The position numbers and the translations under genes were made by a program. Positions 8,048 to 17,337 of a stretch of 64,000 nt of DNA are shown in pieces. Where the stretch lies: positions 124,001 to 188,000 of the forward strand of contig CAJXPX010000003.1 of assembly GCA_913058335.1 (NCBI GenBank), read 5' to 3'. Source of the stretch: an uncultured Hyphomonadaceae bacterium (lineage in GTDB: Bacteria > Pseudomonadota > Alphaproteobacteria > Caulobacterales > Maricaulaceae). The notes below the pieces were generated by a model, which saw only the letters and a program-made list of their open reading frames with translations, was not told where the DNA came from and searched no databases. Numbering within the stretch: the stretch's first letter is position 1; each line of letters opens with the position of its first letter.

Positions 8048-9268
8048 ATGGGAGACGAAACAGTTTCGCGGAAACTTCATACAGGAACCTCCACTTGGGT
8101 AGATACCTCAACCACCCACCTCCCACATCAAAAGACACCTGCTAAAAGGTTTTACGATGTCATTGTCATTGGAAGCGGAATTAGCGGAGCTTTGTCCGCC
8201 TATACTTTAGCGGACGGTATTCGATCGGTTCTTGTCCTGGATAAGCGCACCCCTGTCACTGGCAGCACATTGGCCAGTACGGCGATGTTACAGCATGAAA
8301 TTGATGTTTCACTGACTGACTTGTCCACTATGATTGGTGCGGAAAAAGCGGCTCGAGCTTGGAGGCGCTCCGCTAAAGCCGTCGAAACGCTGAAAGATAT
8401 TATTCTGTGGGACAATATAGACTGCGATTTTCAGGTCAAAGATACGATTTACCTGTCCGGTCCTGAGATGGGATATCGGGCGATGAAACGCGAAACCGCG
8501 CTTCGCTGCAAACAAGGATTGGACGCGCAATATCTGACGGGCTCCGAATTAAAAGAGAAATATGGGATAGACCGAACAGCCGCAATAGTGAGTAAGCCGT
8601 CCGCCTCTTGTAATCCGGCGCAACTAACAGCGGGGCTATTAAAACGCGCGCTCGCCAAAGGGGCTGAACTTGTATCGCCCCTGGAAGTCACAGACATTCT
8701 AGCGACTCAAGAGGAAGTGTCTTTACGTCTTTCTGATAAAAGAAAACTCACCTGCCGACATTTGGTAATTGCTACCGGCTATGAGGTACTTCGCAAGTTA
8801 AAGAATGAAAACCACTCCATCATTTCGACTTGGGCTTTAACAGCAAAGCCAAAATCTCCTGTTCCGACGTGGATGGACCAAACCTTGGTTTGGGAAGCCG
8901 ATGACCCCTATCTTTATTTTCGGCTTACTAGAGACGGATATTTGATTGCCGGAGGAGAAGATGAAGAATTCAAAAAAAGTCATTATAACCGCAAGAAGCT
9001 TCATGAAAAAACCGATAAAATCCTGCGTAAGATAGAAAGTCTGCTGGGCATAGAATTTAACACGCCGGATTATAGATGGGCCGCGCCCTTTGGAACGACT
9101 ATGACGGGCCTGCCACTTATCGGCGCTGTGCCCAAAGAGCCAAATGTCTATACAGCAATGGGGTTTGGCGGAAACGGTATCACATTCAGTATGATAGCTG
9201 CCGAAATCATCACTAAACTAATTGAGGGTGAAACGGACGAGGATCAGGATATATTCGCGCTAAATTGA
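8048..9268 (+). CDS. FAD-dependent oxidoreductase of the DAO (D-amino acid oxidase-like) family
   Basis: 406 residues from ATG 8048, preceded by an AAAAGG ribosome site about 7 bases upstream; ATG 8024 and TTG 8018 are in-frame alternatives. The Rossmann FAD motif YDVIVIGSGISGALSAYTLA begins near residue 28 and the second FAD contact GFGGNGITFSMIAAEII is close to the C terminus. The substrate is unknown; the fold covers D-amino acid, glycine and sarcosine oxidases. It converges on the DNA damage cluster with 12 bp between stops and looks functionally independent of it. Confidence 0.8.
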   Translation: MGDETVSRKLHTGTSTWVDTSTTHLPHQKTPAKRFYDVIVIGSGISGALSAYTLADGIRSVLVLDKRTPVTGSTLASTAMLQHEIDVSLTDLSTMIGAEKAARAWRRSAKAVETLKDIILWDNIDCDFQVKDTIYLSGPEMGYRAMKRETALRCKQGLDAQYLTGSELKEKYGIDRTAAIVSKPSASCNPAQLTAGLLKRALAKGAELVSPLEVTDILATQEEVSLRLSDKRKLTCRHLVIATGYEVLRKLKNENHSIISTWALTAKPKSPVPTWMDQTLVWEADDPYLYFRLTRDGYLIAGGEDEEFKKSHYNRKKLHEKTDKILRKIESLLGIEFNTPDYRWAAPFGTTMTGLPLIGAVPKEPNVYTAMGFGGNGITFSMIAAEIITKLIEGETDEDQDIFALN

Positions 9269-9280
9269 CAGAGTTTTTTT

Positions 9281-9973
9281 CTACCCTGACAAGGCATAAA
9301 TTCCGTCCCGGCCTACCGCAAAATAGCATCGTTCGCCGATCAATTCCTTAGAGATTGCAGAGTGATCTATATTCAACCCTCCGGTGTACGCACCAAAACT
9401 CGGCAAAATGATACGCGCGCTCGAGCTTGCAAAACAAGGCCGGATTTGCGTGCGTCGTCGGGTGGTAATTCGAATTTTCGGGTGAAGATGACCGCAAATA
9501 TTGACTCCGCCCTTGATCGGATTTGTCGGGAGATGAGTGAGTAGAAACTTACCACATTCCATATGATCTTCCTGCATACCGGCCAAACCAATCGGAATGT
9601 CGGGATCATGATTGCCTAAGATCCAGACAAAATCTGATACACTTTCGACAATTCTATTAATGGTATTGAAGTCGGTTTTTGAAAGTCGGTCTCCTGCGGC
9701 TGTATCATGGAAACTATCCCCCAGAGCGGCGACCCTCTTGGGACGGTAAATCGCAATTAAATCTGTTAGGCGCTCTATCGTATCCGCTGTATCATAGGTC
9801 GGCAGAGGAGCAAGCCCATTGGCTTGTAAGTAACTTCCCTTTTCAAAGTGGAGGTCAGCCACCAAAAGCGTTTCACACTGAGGCAGGAAAGCAGCTTTAC
9901 GGTAGTCGAGAACAATTTGCCCGGCCTGAGTTAAAAATTCTAGGCGGGTCTTATTTAACTCGGGAATCGACAA
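9281..9973 (-). CDS. pdeM: Ligase-associated DNA damage response phosphoesterase PdeM
   Basis: 230-residue calcineurin-type metallophosphoesterase with the full metal-binding set: ADLHFEKG (about 39), GDSFHD (about 85), GNHDPD (about 120) and GHLHPK (about 160). In the conserved four-gene set the ligase-associated phosphoesterase accompanies the helicase, exonuclease and ligase seen next door. Its start lies 23 bp inside the 3' end of the helicase gene, so the two are one translationally linked leftward transcript. Confidence 0.9.
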   Translation of the reverse strand: MSIPELNKTRLEFLTQAGQIVLDYRKAAFLPQCETLLVADLHFEKGSYLQANGLAPLPTYDTADTIERLTDLIAIYRPKRVAALGDSFHDTAAGDRLSKTDFNTINRIVESVSDFVWILGNHDPDIPIGLAGMQEDHMECGKFLLTHLPTNPIKGGVNICGHLHPKIRITTRRRTQIRPCFASSSARIILPSFGAYTGGLNIDHSAISKELIGERCYFAVGRDGIYALSG

Positions 9974-12446
9974 AGTCCTGAACCTTTTCCAACATTGCGT
10001 TGCCGCGGTTGTCTCGCGACGCTTCCATTAACATTTGCGCTTCGGCCTCCCCGCGAATGGGTTCTCTCCCAATTTGCATCATAGCAGGGATAGATAAAGG
10101 CGAGGCATGAGGTAATGTTCGGAATACGGTCTGGTTCCGCACCTCTTTCAACCAATGTCGAAGCCGACCAATATCAAGAAGATCGTTTTCCGCCTCCTCG
10201 CGGGCAATGCGTAAAAGTATATGATCTGGATCATACTTTATAAGCACATCGTATATGAGATCCGTACTGAAAGTAACTTGTTTCATAGTCCGTTGCTGCC
10301 CCGGCAATCGTTGTTCTGTTAAGCCTGCGATTGTAGCAATTTTCCGAAAGCTGCGTTTGACCATAGGAGAATTGACAATCCAGTTTTCCAAATCTTCATC
10401 CAAGATATTAGGGGTAAGCAGGTCGGAGATATTATTGACAGGATTAAGCGTGGTTATGGTCAGGGCATAATCAGTGATCGTAAAATTAACAGGCTTAAGC
10501 CCTTTTTTCTCCATGCGTTTAGTTATCAAAAAGCCGAGCGCATTATTCACCTTACGTCCTTCAAAAGTATGCACAACCAAGACATGGTCTTGGCGGTCAA
10601 AGAAAGCCTCCGCTAAAACGCCGTGATGATCAGGAAGCTCTGAAAAATCTTTTTGTAATCTCAGCCAGTTTTGTACCTGTTGGGGTAAGCCTTGCCAATT
10701 TTGAGGATCGCTCAAAACTTCTTTTACGCCTTCCGCCAGATAGGACGAGAGCGGCATCATACCTCCCGCATAAGCGGGTATACGGGGCCGTGAGCGCGGG
10801 GCGGGATAGGCCTCAACCGCCATCTCTCGGATGCCTTGATAAGCGAGTACCTCACCACCAAAAGCAAATGTGTCGCCGGGCCTGAGGTTAATAACAAACT
10901 TTTCTTCTATTTCCCCAATGATCCGGCCCCGCTTTGATTTCGGTGAAGCCATCCGCCGCACTTTAAGCTTTGCAAACTCAACGATGGTTCCGATATTCAT
11001 ACGGTGACGCCGGGCTTGTTGATTACTGGCAATCGTGTAACCCTTGGATGTCGGTTTTAACCGCTGAAAGCGGGAATAATTTTTGAGGGCATAGCCCCCG
11101 TCTTCGGCAAAAGCGAGAAGTTCGTCAAAATCCGCTTTCCCTAAATGCCGATAAGGCGAGGCGGACCGAATTTCTTTCAGAGCCTCCCGCTTTTTAATTT
11201 TACCGGAGCACGCTCGATTGACCAAATATTGTATAACTACATCCATTGAGCCACGGCGATAGACGTCTCCATCCCTGTGGCCGGTTCTGATCGCCTCTAT
11301 GGCGACGGCGCATTCGACGGCCTCTAAGGGGTTAGTGGGAACCAGAATCGCTTTAGACGGCTCATCCATACGGTGGTTCGAGCGGCCAATCCGCTGTAAC
11401 AAACGCGACACGCCTTTCGGGGCGCCGATCTGTAAAATTAAGTCCACATCCCCCCAATCAATTCCCATCTCCAAGGCTGAGGTACTGACCACCGCCCGCA
11501 TCTGACCAGAAGCAATTAGGTTTTCCGTCTTTTGTCGACGTTCTCGGGACAGGCTCCCGTGGTAAACGCCGATAGATAAGTTGCTCTCATTTATTTTCCA
11601 GAGCTGTTGAAACAAAAGCTCAGCTTGGGCCCGTGTATTTACAAAAACAATCGCCGTTTTTGCAGTCAGTATTTTTCTGTAAATATCCTTTACCGCAAAA
11701 CGCGCTGAATGACCACCAAGGGGAAACTGGGACTCAGGCTCAATTATTTCTAAATGCGGCGGAGTATCACCTTTAACCTCTATTATTTCAGCGGCGCGGG
11801 CAGTTCCACCAAGCCAGTCCGCCGCTTTTTTTGGCTCTGCAATTGTCGCCGATAAGCCAAACCGAATATGGTCAGGGGCCAAAGTTTTAAGTCTCGCCAA
11901 AGCCAAAGACGTAAAATCTCCGCGCTTATTGGTAGCAAAGCTATGAAGTTCATCAATCACAACGCATTTAAGCGAAGCAAAATAGGCCGGAGCATTTTCA
12001 TATGATAATAAAAGCATCAAACTCTCTGGCGTTGTCAAGAGAATGTCCGGCGGGACAGTTTGCTGTTTTTTCCGATGGTAGGGTTTTGTATCTCCGGTCC
12101 GGATACCCATTGTGATTGGGAGACCTAAATCTCTCACCGGTCGAGCGAGGTTGCGTTCGATATCATTCGTTAAAGCACGTAAAGGCGAAATATATAGAGT
12201 ATGAAGCGCTGAATTTGTATTCTTGGGGCCAGAATGTATGTCAATAAGACTAGGCAAGAAACCCGCCAGCGTCTTACCTCCCCCCGTTGGGGCAATCAGC
12301 AACGTATCATCACCGCGCTCAAACGCGCTTACCATTTCTCTCTGGTAACCCCGAATTGACCAGCCTTGTTTTTCAAACCAATTATCAAATAATTGCGGAA
12401 CGACTCCCTCCCTCAATCGCTTATCTGTCTGAGACGTATCCAACAT
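9951..12446 (-). CDS. Ligase-associated DNA damage response DEXH-box helicase (Lhr-Core type)
   Basis: 831 residues from ATG 12446, chosen because TAGGAA sits 6 bases upstream; a TTG six codons earlier is the alternative. Superfamily 2 motifs are clear: Walker A LIAPTGGGKTLAG, DEXH box VIDELHS, motif III LSAT and motif VI LQRIGRSNHR, followed by the large C-terminal domain typical of Lhr-Core proteins (helicase plus winged helix). Members are 3'-5' DNA translocases found with the ATP-dependent ligase of this cluster; the likely role is processing damaged DNA. It is cotranscribed with pdeM and divergent from the exonuclease and ligase. Confidence 0.93.
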   Translation of the reverse strand: MLDTSQTDKRLREGVVPQLFDNWFEKQGWSIRGYQREMVSAFERGDDTLLIAPTGGGKTLAGFLPSLIDIHSGPKNTNSALHTLYISPLRALTNDIERNLARPVRDLGLPITMGIRTGDTKPYHRKKQQTVPPDILLTTPESLMLLLSYENAPAYFASLKCVVIDELHSFATNKRGDFTSLALARLKTLAPDHIRFGLSATIAEPKKAADWLGGTARAAEIIEVKGDTPPHLEIIEPESQFPLGGHSARFAVKDIYRKILTAKTAIVFVNTRAQAELLFQQLWKINESNLSIGVYHGSLSRERRQKTENLIASGQMRAVVSTSALEMGIDWGDVDLILQIGAPKGVSRLLQRIGRSNHRMDEPSKAILVPTNPLEAVECAVAIEAIRTGHRDGDVYRRGSMDVVIQYLVNRACSGKIKKREALKEIRSASPYRHLGKADFDELLAFAEDGGYALKNYSRFQRLKPTSKGYTIASNQQARRHRMNIGTIVEFAKLKVRRMASPKSKRGRIIGEIEEKFVINLRPGDTFAFGGEVLAYQGIREMAVEAYPAPRSRPRIPAYAGGMMPLSSYLAEGVKEVLSDPQNWQGLPQQVQNWLRLQKDFSELPDHHGVLAEAFFDRQDHVLVVHTFEGRKVNNALGFLITKRMEKKGLKPVNFTITDYALTITTLNPVNNISDLLTPNILDEDLENWIVNSPMVKRSFRKIATIAGLTEQRLPGQQRTMKQVTFSTDLIYDVLIKYDPDHILLRIAREEAENDLLDIGRLRHWLKEVRNQTVFRTLPHASPLSIPAMMQIGREPIRGEAEAQMLMEASRDNRGNAMLEKVQDFVDSRVK

Positions 12447-12539
12447 ATATATTCCTACGCACAAACACGGAGAGAGTTATGAAATTAATTACAGAATATC
12501 ATCTCATCTTTACACCGGTAAAGTTAGGTCGTTAGACAT

Positions 12540-13562
12540 ATGAGTGCGGGGGAAACATGGATGGCAGTGCGGGACGGTCTGCTCTATTGTATACCGGCGA
12601 ACTGTTATATTGATCCGCATGAGCCTGTTGGCCGAGCCATTATTACTCATGGACATGCTGATCACGCGCGATCGGGACATGGTGAAGTATTCGCGACGTC
12701 TGAGACAATCGCAATTATGAGAACGCGCTATTACACAAATGATAACACGCAGGAAACTGCGCTAAATTACGGAGAACGATTTGATCTAGGGAATGGAGTT
12801 ACGCTCTGGTTTGCAAGTGCTGGCCATATTTTAGGATCCGCTCAGGCTGTATTGGAGTTTCAAGGAGAACGCGTTGTCGCAGCCGGCGATTTCAAGCGTC
12901 ATCCAGATCCAACCTGTGCGCCTTTCGAAGTCGTCCCGTGTGATGTGTTCATTACCGAAGCTACATTTGCTTTACCTGTTTTCCAGCACCCACCATTGGA
13001 AAGAGAAGTTGACAAACTTATGCGCTCTATGGCGACGCTACCCGACCGCACTCACATTGTCGGCGTCTATGCTCTCGGCAAATGCCAACGGGTTATGAAA
13101 ACCCTGCGATTGGCCGGGTACAAGCCTCCTTTTTATATTCATGGGGCCCTTAAGCGCCTCACAGAACTCTATGAAAGCTATGGTCAAGATTTTGGCGAGT
13201 GGGAGCTCGTCAGCGATATTCCACGGTCTAAGAAGGACTACTTTACGGGAAAGGTCGTTCTCTGCCCGCCCGCTCAAATAAATGACCGCTGGTCTCGACG
13301 GTTCGCAAATCCTTTGCCAACGGTCGCCAGTGGGTGGATGCAAATCAGAGCACGCGCCAGACAGAAACGCGCAGAAATGGCTTTGGTCGTCTCTGACCAC
13401 GCGGATTGGGGCGACCTCTTACGGACGTGTGAGGAAACAAAAGCCAAAAATATCTGGATTACTCATGGCCGGGTGGAAGCCTTGGAATATGCCCTTAAAC
13501 AACGGGGCATTAACGCCAAATCGTTGGACTTGATCGGGATGGAAGAGGAGGTTGGAGAATGA
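12540..13562 (+). CDS. Ligase-associated DNA damage response exonuclease (metallo-beta-lactamase fold)
   Basis: 340 residues, MBL/beta-CASP fold. The metal site reads THGHADHARSGHG near residue 38 (HxHxDH), with further ligands in SAGHILGSAQ and AAGDFKR and the C-terminal VSDHADW. The family acts on DNA as part of the ligase-associated damage set. Start ATG 12540 is used; ATG 12561 (MAVRDG) has a GGGGGA about 8 bases upstream and may be the real start. The stop overlaps the ligase start by ATGA. Confidence 0.92.
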   Translation: MSAGETWMAVRDGLLYCIPANCYIDPHEPVGRAIITHGHADHARSGHGEVFATSETIAIMRTRYYTNDNTQETALNYGERFDLGNGVTLWFASAGHILGSAQAVLEFQGERVVAAGDFKRHPDPTCAPFEVVPCDVFITEATFALPVFQHPPLEREVDKLMRSMATLPDRTHIVGVYALGKCQRVMKTLRLAGYKPPFYIHGALKRLTELYESYGQDFGEWELVSDIPRSKKDYFTGKVVLCPPAQINDRWSRRFANPLPTVASGWMQIRARARQKRAEMALVVSDHADWGDLLRTCEETKAKNIWITHGRVEALEYALKQRGINAKSLDLIGMEEEVGE

Positions 13563-15160
13563 AGGATTTCTCTCGTTTGCTTGATGACCTCTACTTCACC
13601 AACTCGAATTTGGCCAAGGAAACGATACTTTCTAATTATTTACGTGAGACGCCTGATCCAGACAGAGGGTGGGCCCTTGCAGCAATCGCCGGAACGCTCT
13701 CTTTTGATCTCTTTAAACGAAGCTTGACTAAAAAACTCATGATGGAGCGAATGGACCCTTATCTATTCGATCTGTCACGCCACTATGTCGGCGAATTAAG
13801 CGAAACAGTTGCTCTTGCCTGGCCTCAAAGTAAAGATGCAGTGCGCCTGAATAGGCTTCCGGATCTGCATGAAGTCATTCAAGAATTTCAACAGCGAAGT
13901 AAAACCGGCATACGCGAATATCTCATCATTCTTCTAGATAATATGACTCCGGCTGAGCGCTGGGCTTTGCTCAAACTGGGTACAAGAGGGCTTCGCATTG
14001 GAATGAGTGCGCGCACCGTCAAGCGTACGCTCGCCAATATGAAAGATGTAGATATCGCTGTAATAGAAGAGCTCTGGCATGGGCTAGAGCCGCCTTATCT
14101 AGACTTATTTGAATGGATAGATGGGAAAGCTGAAATGCCCGATATTAGTCAGGTTTTAACGTATTCGCCCGTCATGCTGGCCCACCCCATTGAAGACAAG
14201 GACTTTGCCCGTATCACAGCCGACACGCATCAGGCGGAATGGAAATGGGATGGAATACGTGTTCAGGTCGCCGGCTTGAACGGAGAGGCTAAAATATTTT
14301 CCCGTACCGGAGACGATATATCTCATAGCTTCTCTGACCTGAAAGACGCGGTTGATTTCGAAGCTATACTGGACGGAGAGCTCCTCGTTCGGACAAACGA
14401 TAAAATCGGTTCATTCAACGATCTGCAACAAAGGTTAGGACGCAAAAAACCAACCAAGAAATTGATGGATGAATACCCGGCCCATGTAATTGCTTATGAT
14501 ATTCTGAGTTTAAATGGCGAAAACCTCCGGAAATTTCCCCTTTCTGAAAGACGGAAAATTTTAAAGTTTTTCATCGAAAAACAAGATTCCACTCGCTTTT
14601 CACTTTCCAAACTTTTGGATTTCGAAACACAAGAGGATCTCGCCAAATTACGAGAAGCTGCTGCCGGGACAAAGGGTTTGATCGAAGGCGTTATGATAAA
14701 ACAAAAGTCCTCGCCTTATATTTCCGGTCGCCCTAAACATCGTTGGTATAAGTGGAAACGTGAACCTTTTCTGTTGGACGCGGTATTGATGTATGCTCAA
14801 CGCGGCACCGGAAAACGTAGCTCGTATTACTCAGATTACACTTTTGGTTTGTGGGGGCCCGACCCTAAAACCAGCGAAGACTCACTCCTGCCCATTGGCA
14901 AAGCCTATTTCGGGTTCACTGACGAAGAATTGAAAGATCTCGATAAATGGGTTCGCAATCACAAATTGGCCCGGTTTGGTCCCGTCCAAGAAGTTGAGAA
15001 GGAACTTGTCTTCGAGGTTGCCTTCGACTCGGCTCAAATCAGTAAACGTCATAAATCAGGTTTTGCGCTACGTTTCCCCCGCATTAGCCGTATCCGGTGG
15101 GACAAACCGGCCCATGAAGCCGATAGAATAGACGCTCTAGCAAGAATTGTTGGTACTTAG
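13559..15160 (+). CDS. ATP-dependent DNA ligase of the DNA damage response cluster
   Basis: 533 residues. An N-terminal DNA-binding domain (about 1-200) is followed by the nucleotidyltransferase core with motif I E-W-K-W-D-G-I-R (AMP-accepting Lys229), FSRTGDD (motif Ia), DGELL (motif III), EGVMIKQ (motif IV) and YKWKRE (motif V), then an OB domain. It joins nicks using ATP, separately from the NAD-dependent replicative LigA. It is translationally coupled to the exonuclease (ATGA). The family is known as the cisplatin/DNA damage response ligase because of its association with the helicase, exonuclease and PdeM. Confidence 0.94.
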   Translation: MKDFSRLLDDLYFTNSNLAKETILSNYLRETPDPDRGWALAAIAGTLSFDLFKRSLTKKLMMERMDPYLFDLSRHYVGELSETVALAWPQSKDAVRLNRLPDLHEVIQEFQQRSKTGIREYLIILLDNMTPAERWALLKLGTRGLRIGMSARTVKRTLANMKDVDIAVIEELWHGLEPPYLDLFEWIDGKAEMPDISQVLTYSPVMLAHPIEDKDFARITADTHQAEWKWDGIRVQVAGLNGEAKIFSRTGDDISHSFSDLKDAVDFEAILDGELLVRTNDKIGSFNDLQQRLGRKKPTKKLMDEYPAHVIAYDILSLNGENLRKFPLSERRKILKFFIEKQDSTRFSLSKLLDFETQEDLAKLREAAAGTKGLIEGVMIKQKSSPYISGRPKHRWYKWKREPFLLDAVLMYAQRGTGKRSSYYSDYTFGLWGPDPKTSEDSLLPIGKAYFGFTDEELKDLDKWVRNHKLARFGPVQEVEKELVFEVAFDSAQISKRHKSGFALRFPRISRIRWDKPAHEADRIDALARIVGT

Positions 15161-15206
15161 TACAGTTTGATGAAACGTTTCCAACGCAACTTACGTAACT
15201 AAGAGG

Positions 15207-16559
15207 ATGAAACCTCTTACTCACTCCCTCGCGGCCGCTTTGCCTCGCCAACGTATTGCTATTATTGGCAGCGGCATCACCGGGCTCGCCGCTGCTTGGT
15301 TGCTCCACCCCCATCATGATATCACTATTTTCGAAGCCAATGACTATCTTGGAGGGCATAGTCATACAGTTGATATAGAAGCGGGAGGAACCACACTACC
15401 CGTCGATACGGGCTTCATAGTTTATAATAACCGAAACTACCCGAATCTTAGCGCGCTTTTCAAGTTGCTAGATGTCCCGACATGGGAAACGGATATGTCT
15501 TTCGGAGCCTCCCTGAATGACGGCGCCTTGGAATATGCCGGCGGGACGAAAGGCGGGTTATTTGCCCAGAAGGGCAATCTCCTTCGCCCTCGATACTGGT
15601 CGATGCTTCGCGAATTAATGCGGTTTTATAAGAACGCGGATCGCTATCGTTTAGAGCCGGAATTCGCGAATCTCTCGCTACGCTCGCTCTTGCAGGATGA
15701 AAACTATTCAGACGCTTTTATTGAAGATCATCTCGCGCCCATGGGGGCGGCGATCTGGTCTTCTGACTCACAGGAAATTCTGGATTTCCCGGCGCAAAGC
15801 TTTATGCGGTTTTTCCATAATCACGGGCTTGACCGTCTGAATGACGCCCCGGTCTGGCGAACGGTTAAGGGCGGAAGCCGCGAATATGTAAAAAAACTTT
15901 GCGCCGGGTTTACCGATCGGATCAGATTGAGCGCGCCCGTACAATCCGTTGAGGGCAGGACAGTCGTCACGAAATCGGATAAGCAGACATATGATCACAT
16001 CCTGTTCGCCTGTCATTCTGATCAGGCTCTGACCCTTCTGCAAACCCCCGATAGTGAGCAAGGGCGCATTTTATCCGCGATGCGTTACCGCCCCAATGAT
16101 GTGGTTTTGCATCACGATGAAAACCTGATGCCAAAACGTAAAAAAGCCTGGGCGAGCTGGAATTATCTTTCCAGGGACGACGCGCAAGGACCGCCCGCTG
16201 TGTCCTACTGGATGAATAGGCTGCAACATGTCCCGACAGAGACGCCCGTCATCGTCACCCTCAATCCGGATCGGCATATCAATCCGTCAAAAATCTGGGC
16301 GAAATTCAGTTACGATCACCCGGTCTTTGACATGGCGGCCGAGCAAGCCAAATCAGATATATGGGCCGTGCAAGGTCAAAACGGATATTGGTTTGCCGGG
16401 GCCTATCTGGGGGACGGCTTTCACGAAGACGGCATTCAGGCGGGGCTTTTTGCTGCCGAGCAGATAGGCGGCATAAAACGGCCCTGGGACAGGCCCGGGC
16501 AGACAGCCCGACTGCGGCTTGATAAATTCGTCCCTAAAATCGACAAAATGGTGGCATGA
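15207..16559 (+). CDS. NAD(P)/FAD-dependent amine-oxidase-like flavoprotein
   Basis: 450 residues. FAD dinucleotide-binding motif RIAIIGSGITGLAAAWLL (about 17-34) followed by EANDYLGGHSHTVD, typical of amine oxidase/desaturase-like flavoproteins, and a C-terminal GAYLGDGFHEDGIQAG. It is the first gene of a trio with a DUF1365 protein and a CFA-synthase-like methyltransferase, a set conserved in many proteobacteria and linked to modification of membrane fatty acids. A related flavoprotein acts as a fatty acyl desaturase in furan fatty acid synthesis in Rhodobacter; whether this one does is inference. The stop overlaps the next gene (ATGA). Confidence 0.82.
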   Translation: MKPLTHSLAAALPRQRIAIIGSGITGLAAAWLLHPHHDITIFEANDYLGGHSHTVDIEAGGTTLPVDTGFIVYNNRNYPNLSALFKLLDVPTWETDMSFGASLNDGALEYAGGTKGGLFAQKGNLLRPRYWSMLRELMRFYKNADRYRLEPEFANLSLRSLLQDENYSDAFIEDHLAPMGAAIWSSDSQEILDFPAQSFMRFFHNHGLDRLNDAPVWRTVKGGSREYVKKLCAGFTDRIRLSAPVQSVEGRTVVTKSDKQTYDHILFACHSDQALTLLQTPDSEQGRILSAMRYRPNDVVLHHDENLMPKRKKAWASWNYLSRDDAQGPPAVSYWMNRLQHVPTETPVIVTLNPDRHINPSKIWAKFSYDHPVFDMAAEQAKSDIWAVQGQNGYWFAGAYLGDGFHEDGIQAGLFAAEQIGGIKRPWDRPGQTARLRLDKFVPKIDKMVA

Positions 16560-17326
16560 GTTTCGTTCAAAATGCCCTTTACCGCGGGACGGTCAGTCAT
16601 ACGCGGAAAATGCCGGTCAAACATCGCTTTGACTATCCGGTTTTCTATGCCGCCATAGATCTGGACAGTTTTGCCCATAAAGGTGACCTGCCATCTTTAC
16701 TCAGTCTGGACGGTTTCAACCTCTTTAGCCTCAGACAAAAAGATTTTGGGGCCCAAACGGATGAGGGATTGAATGACTACGTCCAATCGGTTTTTGCCGA
16801 TGTCGGTGTTAAACGTCCCCATAAAATTATATTGCTGACAATGCCGCGCCTTTTGGGATATGCGTTTAATCCTATTTCTATTTTCTATGCCCTGAACGCC
16901 GAGGGAAATGTTTCCGGCATAATCTATGAAGTTCACAATACATTTGGCGAACGCCATAGCTATGCCTTCGCAATTTCAGATAACCTCTCAAATCATACCA
17001 TTGATAAGTCTCTCTATGTTTCGCCCTTTTTTCATGTGAAGGGCGGGTATCGCTTCACCCAAATTATTCCCGCAGAGAATTTGAAACTTGGCATTCAATA
17101 CTCTGTCAAAGACGAAACCGTTTTCTCCGCTGCGCTCTCTGCGGCGCGGTCATCCTTGACAAACAAAACACTTTTGAAGGTTTTTTTGCTCTACCCACTC
17201 CTGACCTTAAGAGTGACAGGCGCAATTCATTTTCAGGCTTTAAAGCTTTGGTTTAAAAAAGTTCCTCTCACATCGAAACCGGCGCCGCCGAAACAGGCTG
17301 TCAGCTCTAAACCCTCACAGACATAA
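16556..17326 (+). CDS. DUF1365 family protein
   Basis: 256 residues. The N terminus ALYRGTVSHTRKMPVKHRFD and the block LTMPRLLGYAFNPISIFYAL are signatures of DUF1365, a family almost always encoded between an amine-oxidase-like flavoprotein and a CFA synthase homologue, as here. The biochemical role is unknown; the context points to fatty acyl chain or phospholipid modification. It starts inside the stop of the flavoprotein (ATGA), and the methyltransferase follows 11 bp after its stop. Confidence 0.88.
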   Translation: MSFVQNALYRGTVSHTRKMPVKHRFDYPVFYAAIDLDSFAHKGDLPSLLSLDGFNLFSLRQKDFGAQTDEGLNDYVQSVFADVGVKRPHKIILLTMPRLLGYAFNPISIFYALNAEGNVSGIIYEVHNTFGERHSYAFAISDNLSNHTIDKSLYVSPFFHVKGGYRFTQIIPAENLKLGIQYSVKDETVFSAALSAARSSLTNKTLLKVFLLYPLLTLRVTGAIHFQALKLWFKKVPLTSKPAPPKQAVSSKPSQT

Positions 17327-17337
17327 TTATAAAAAAT

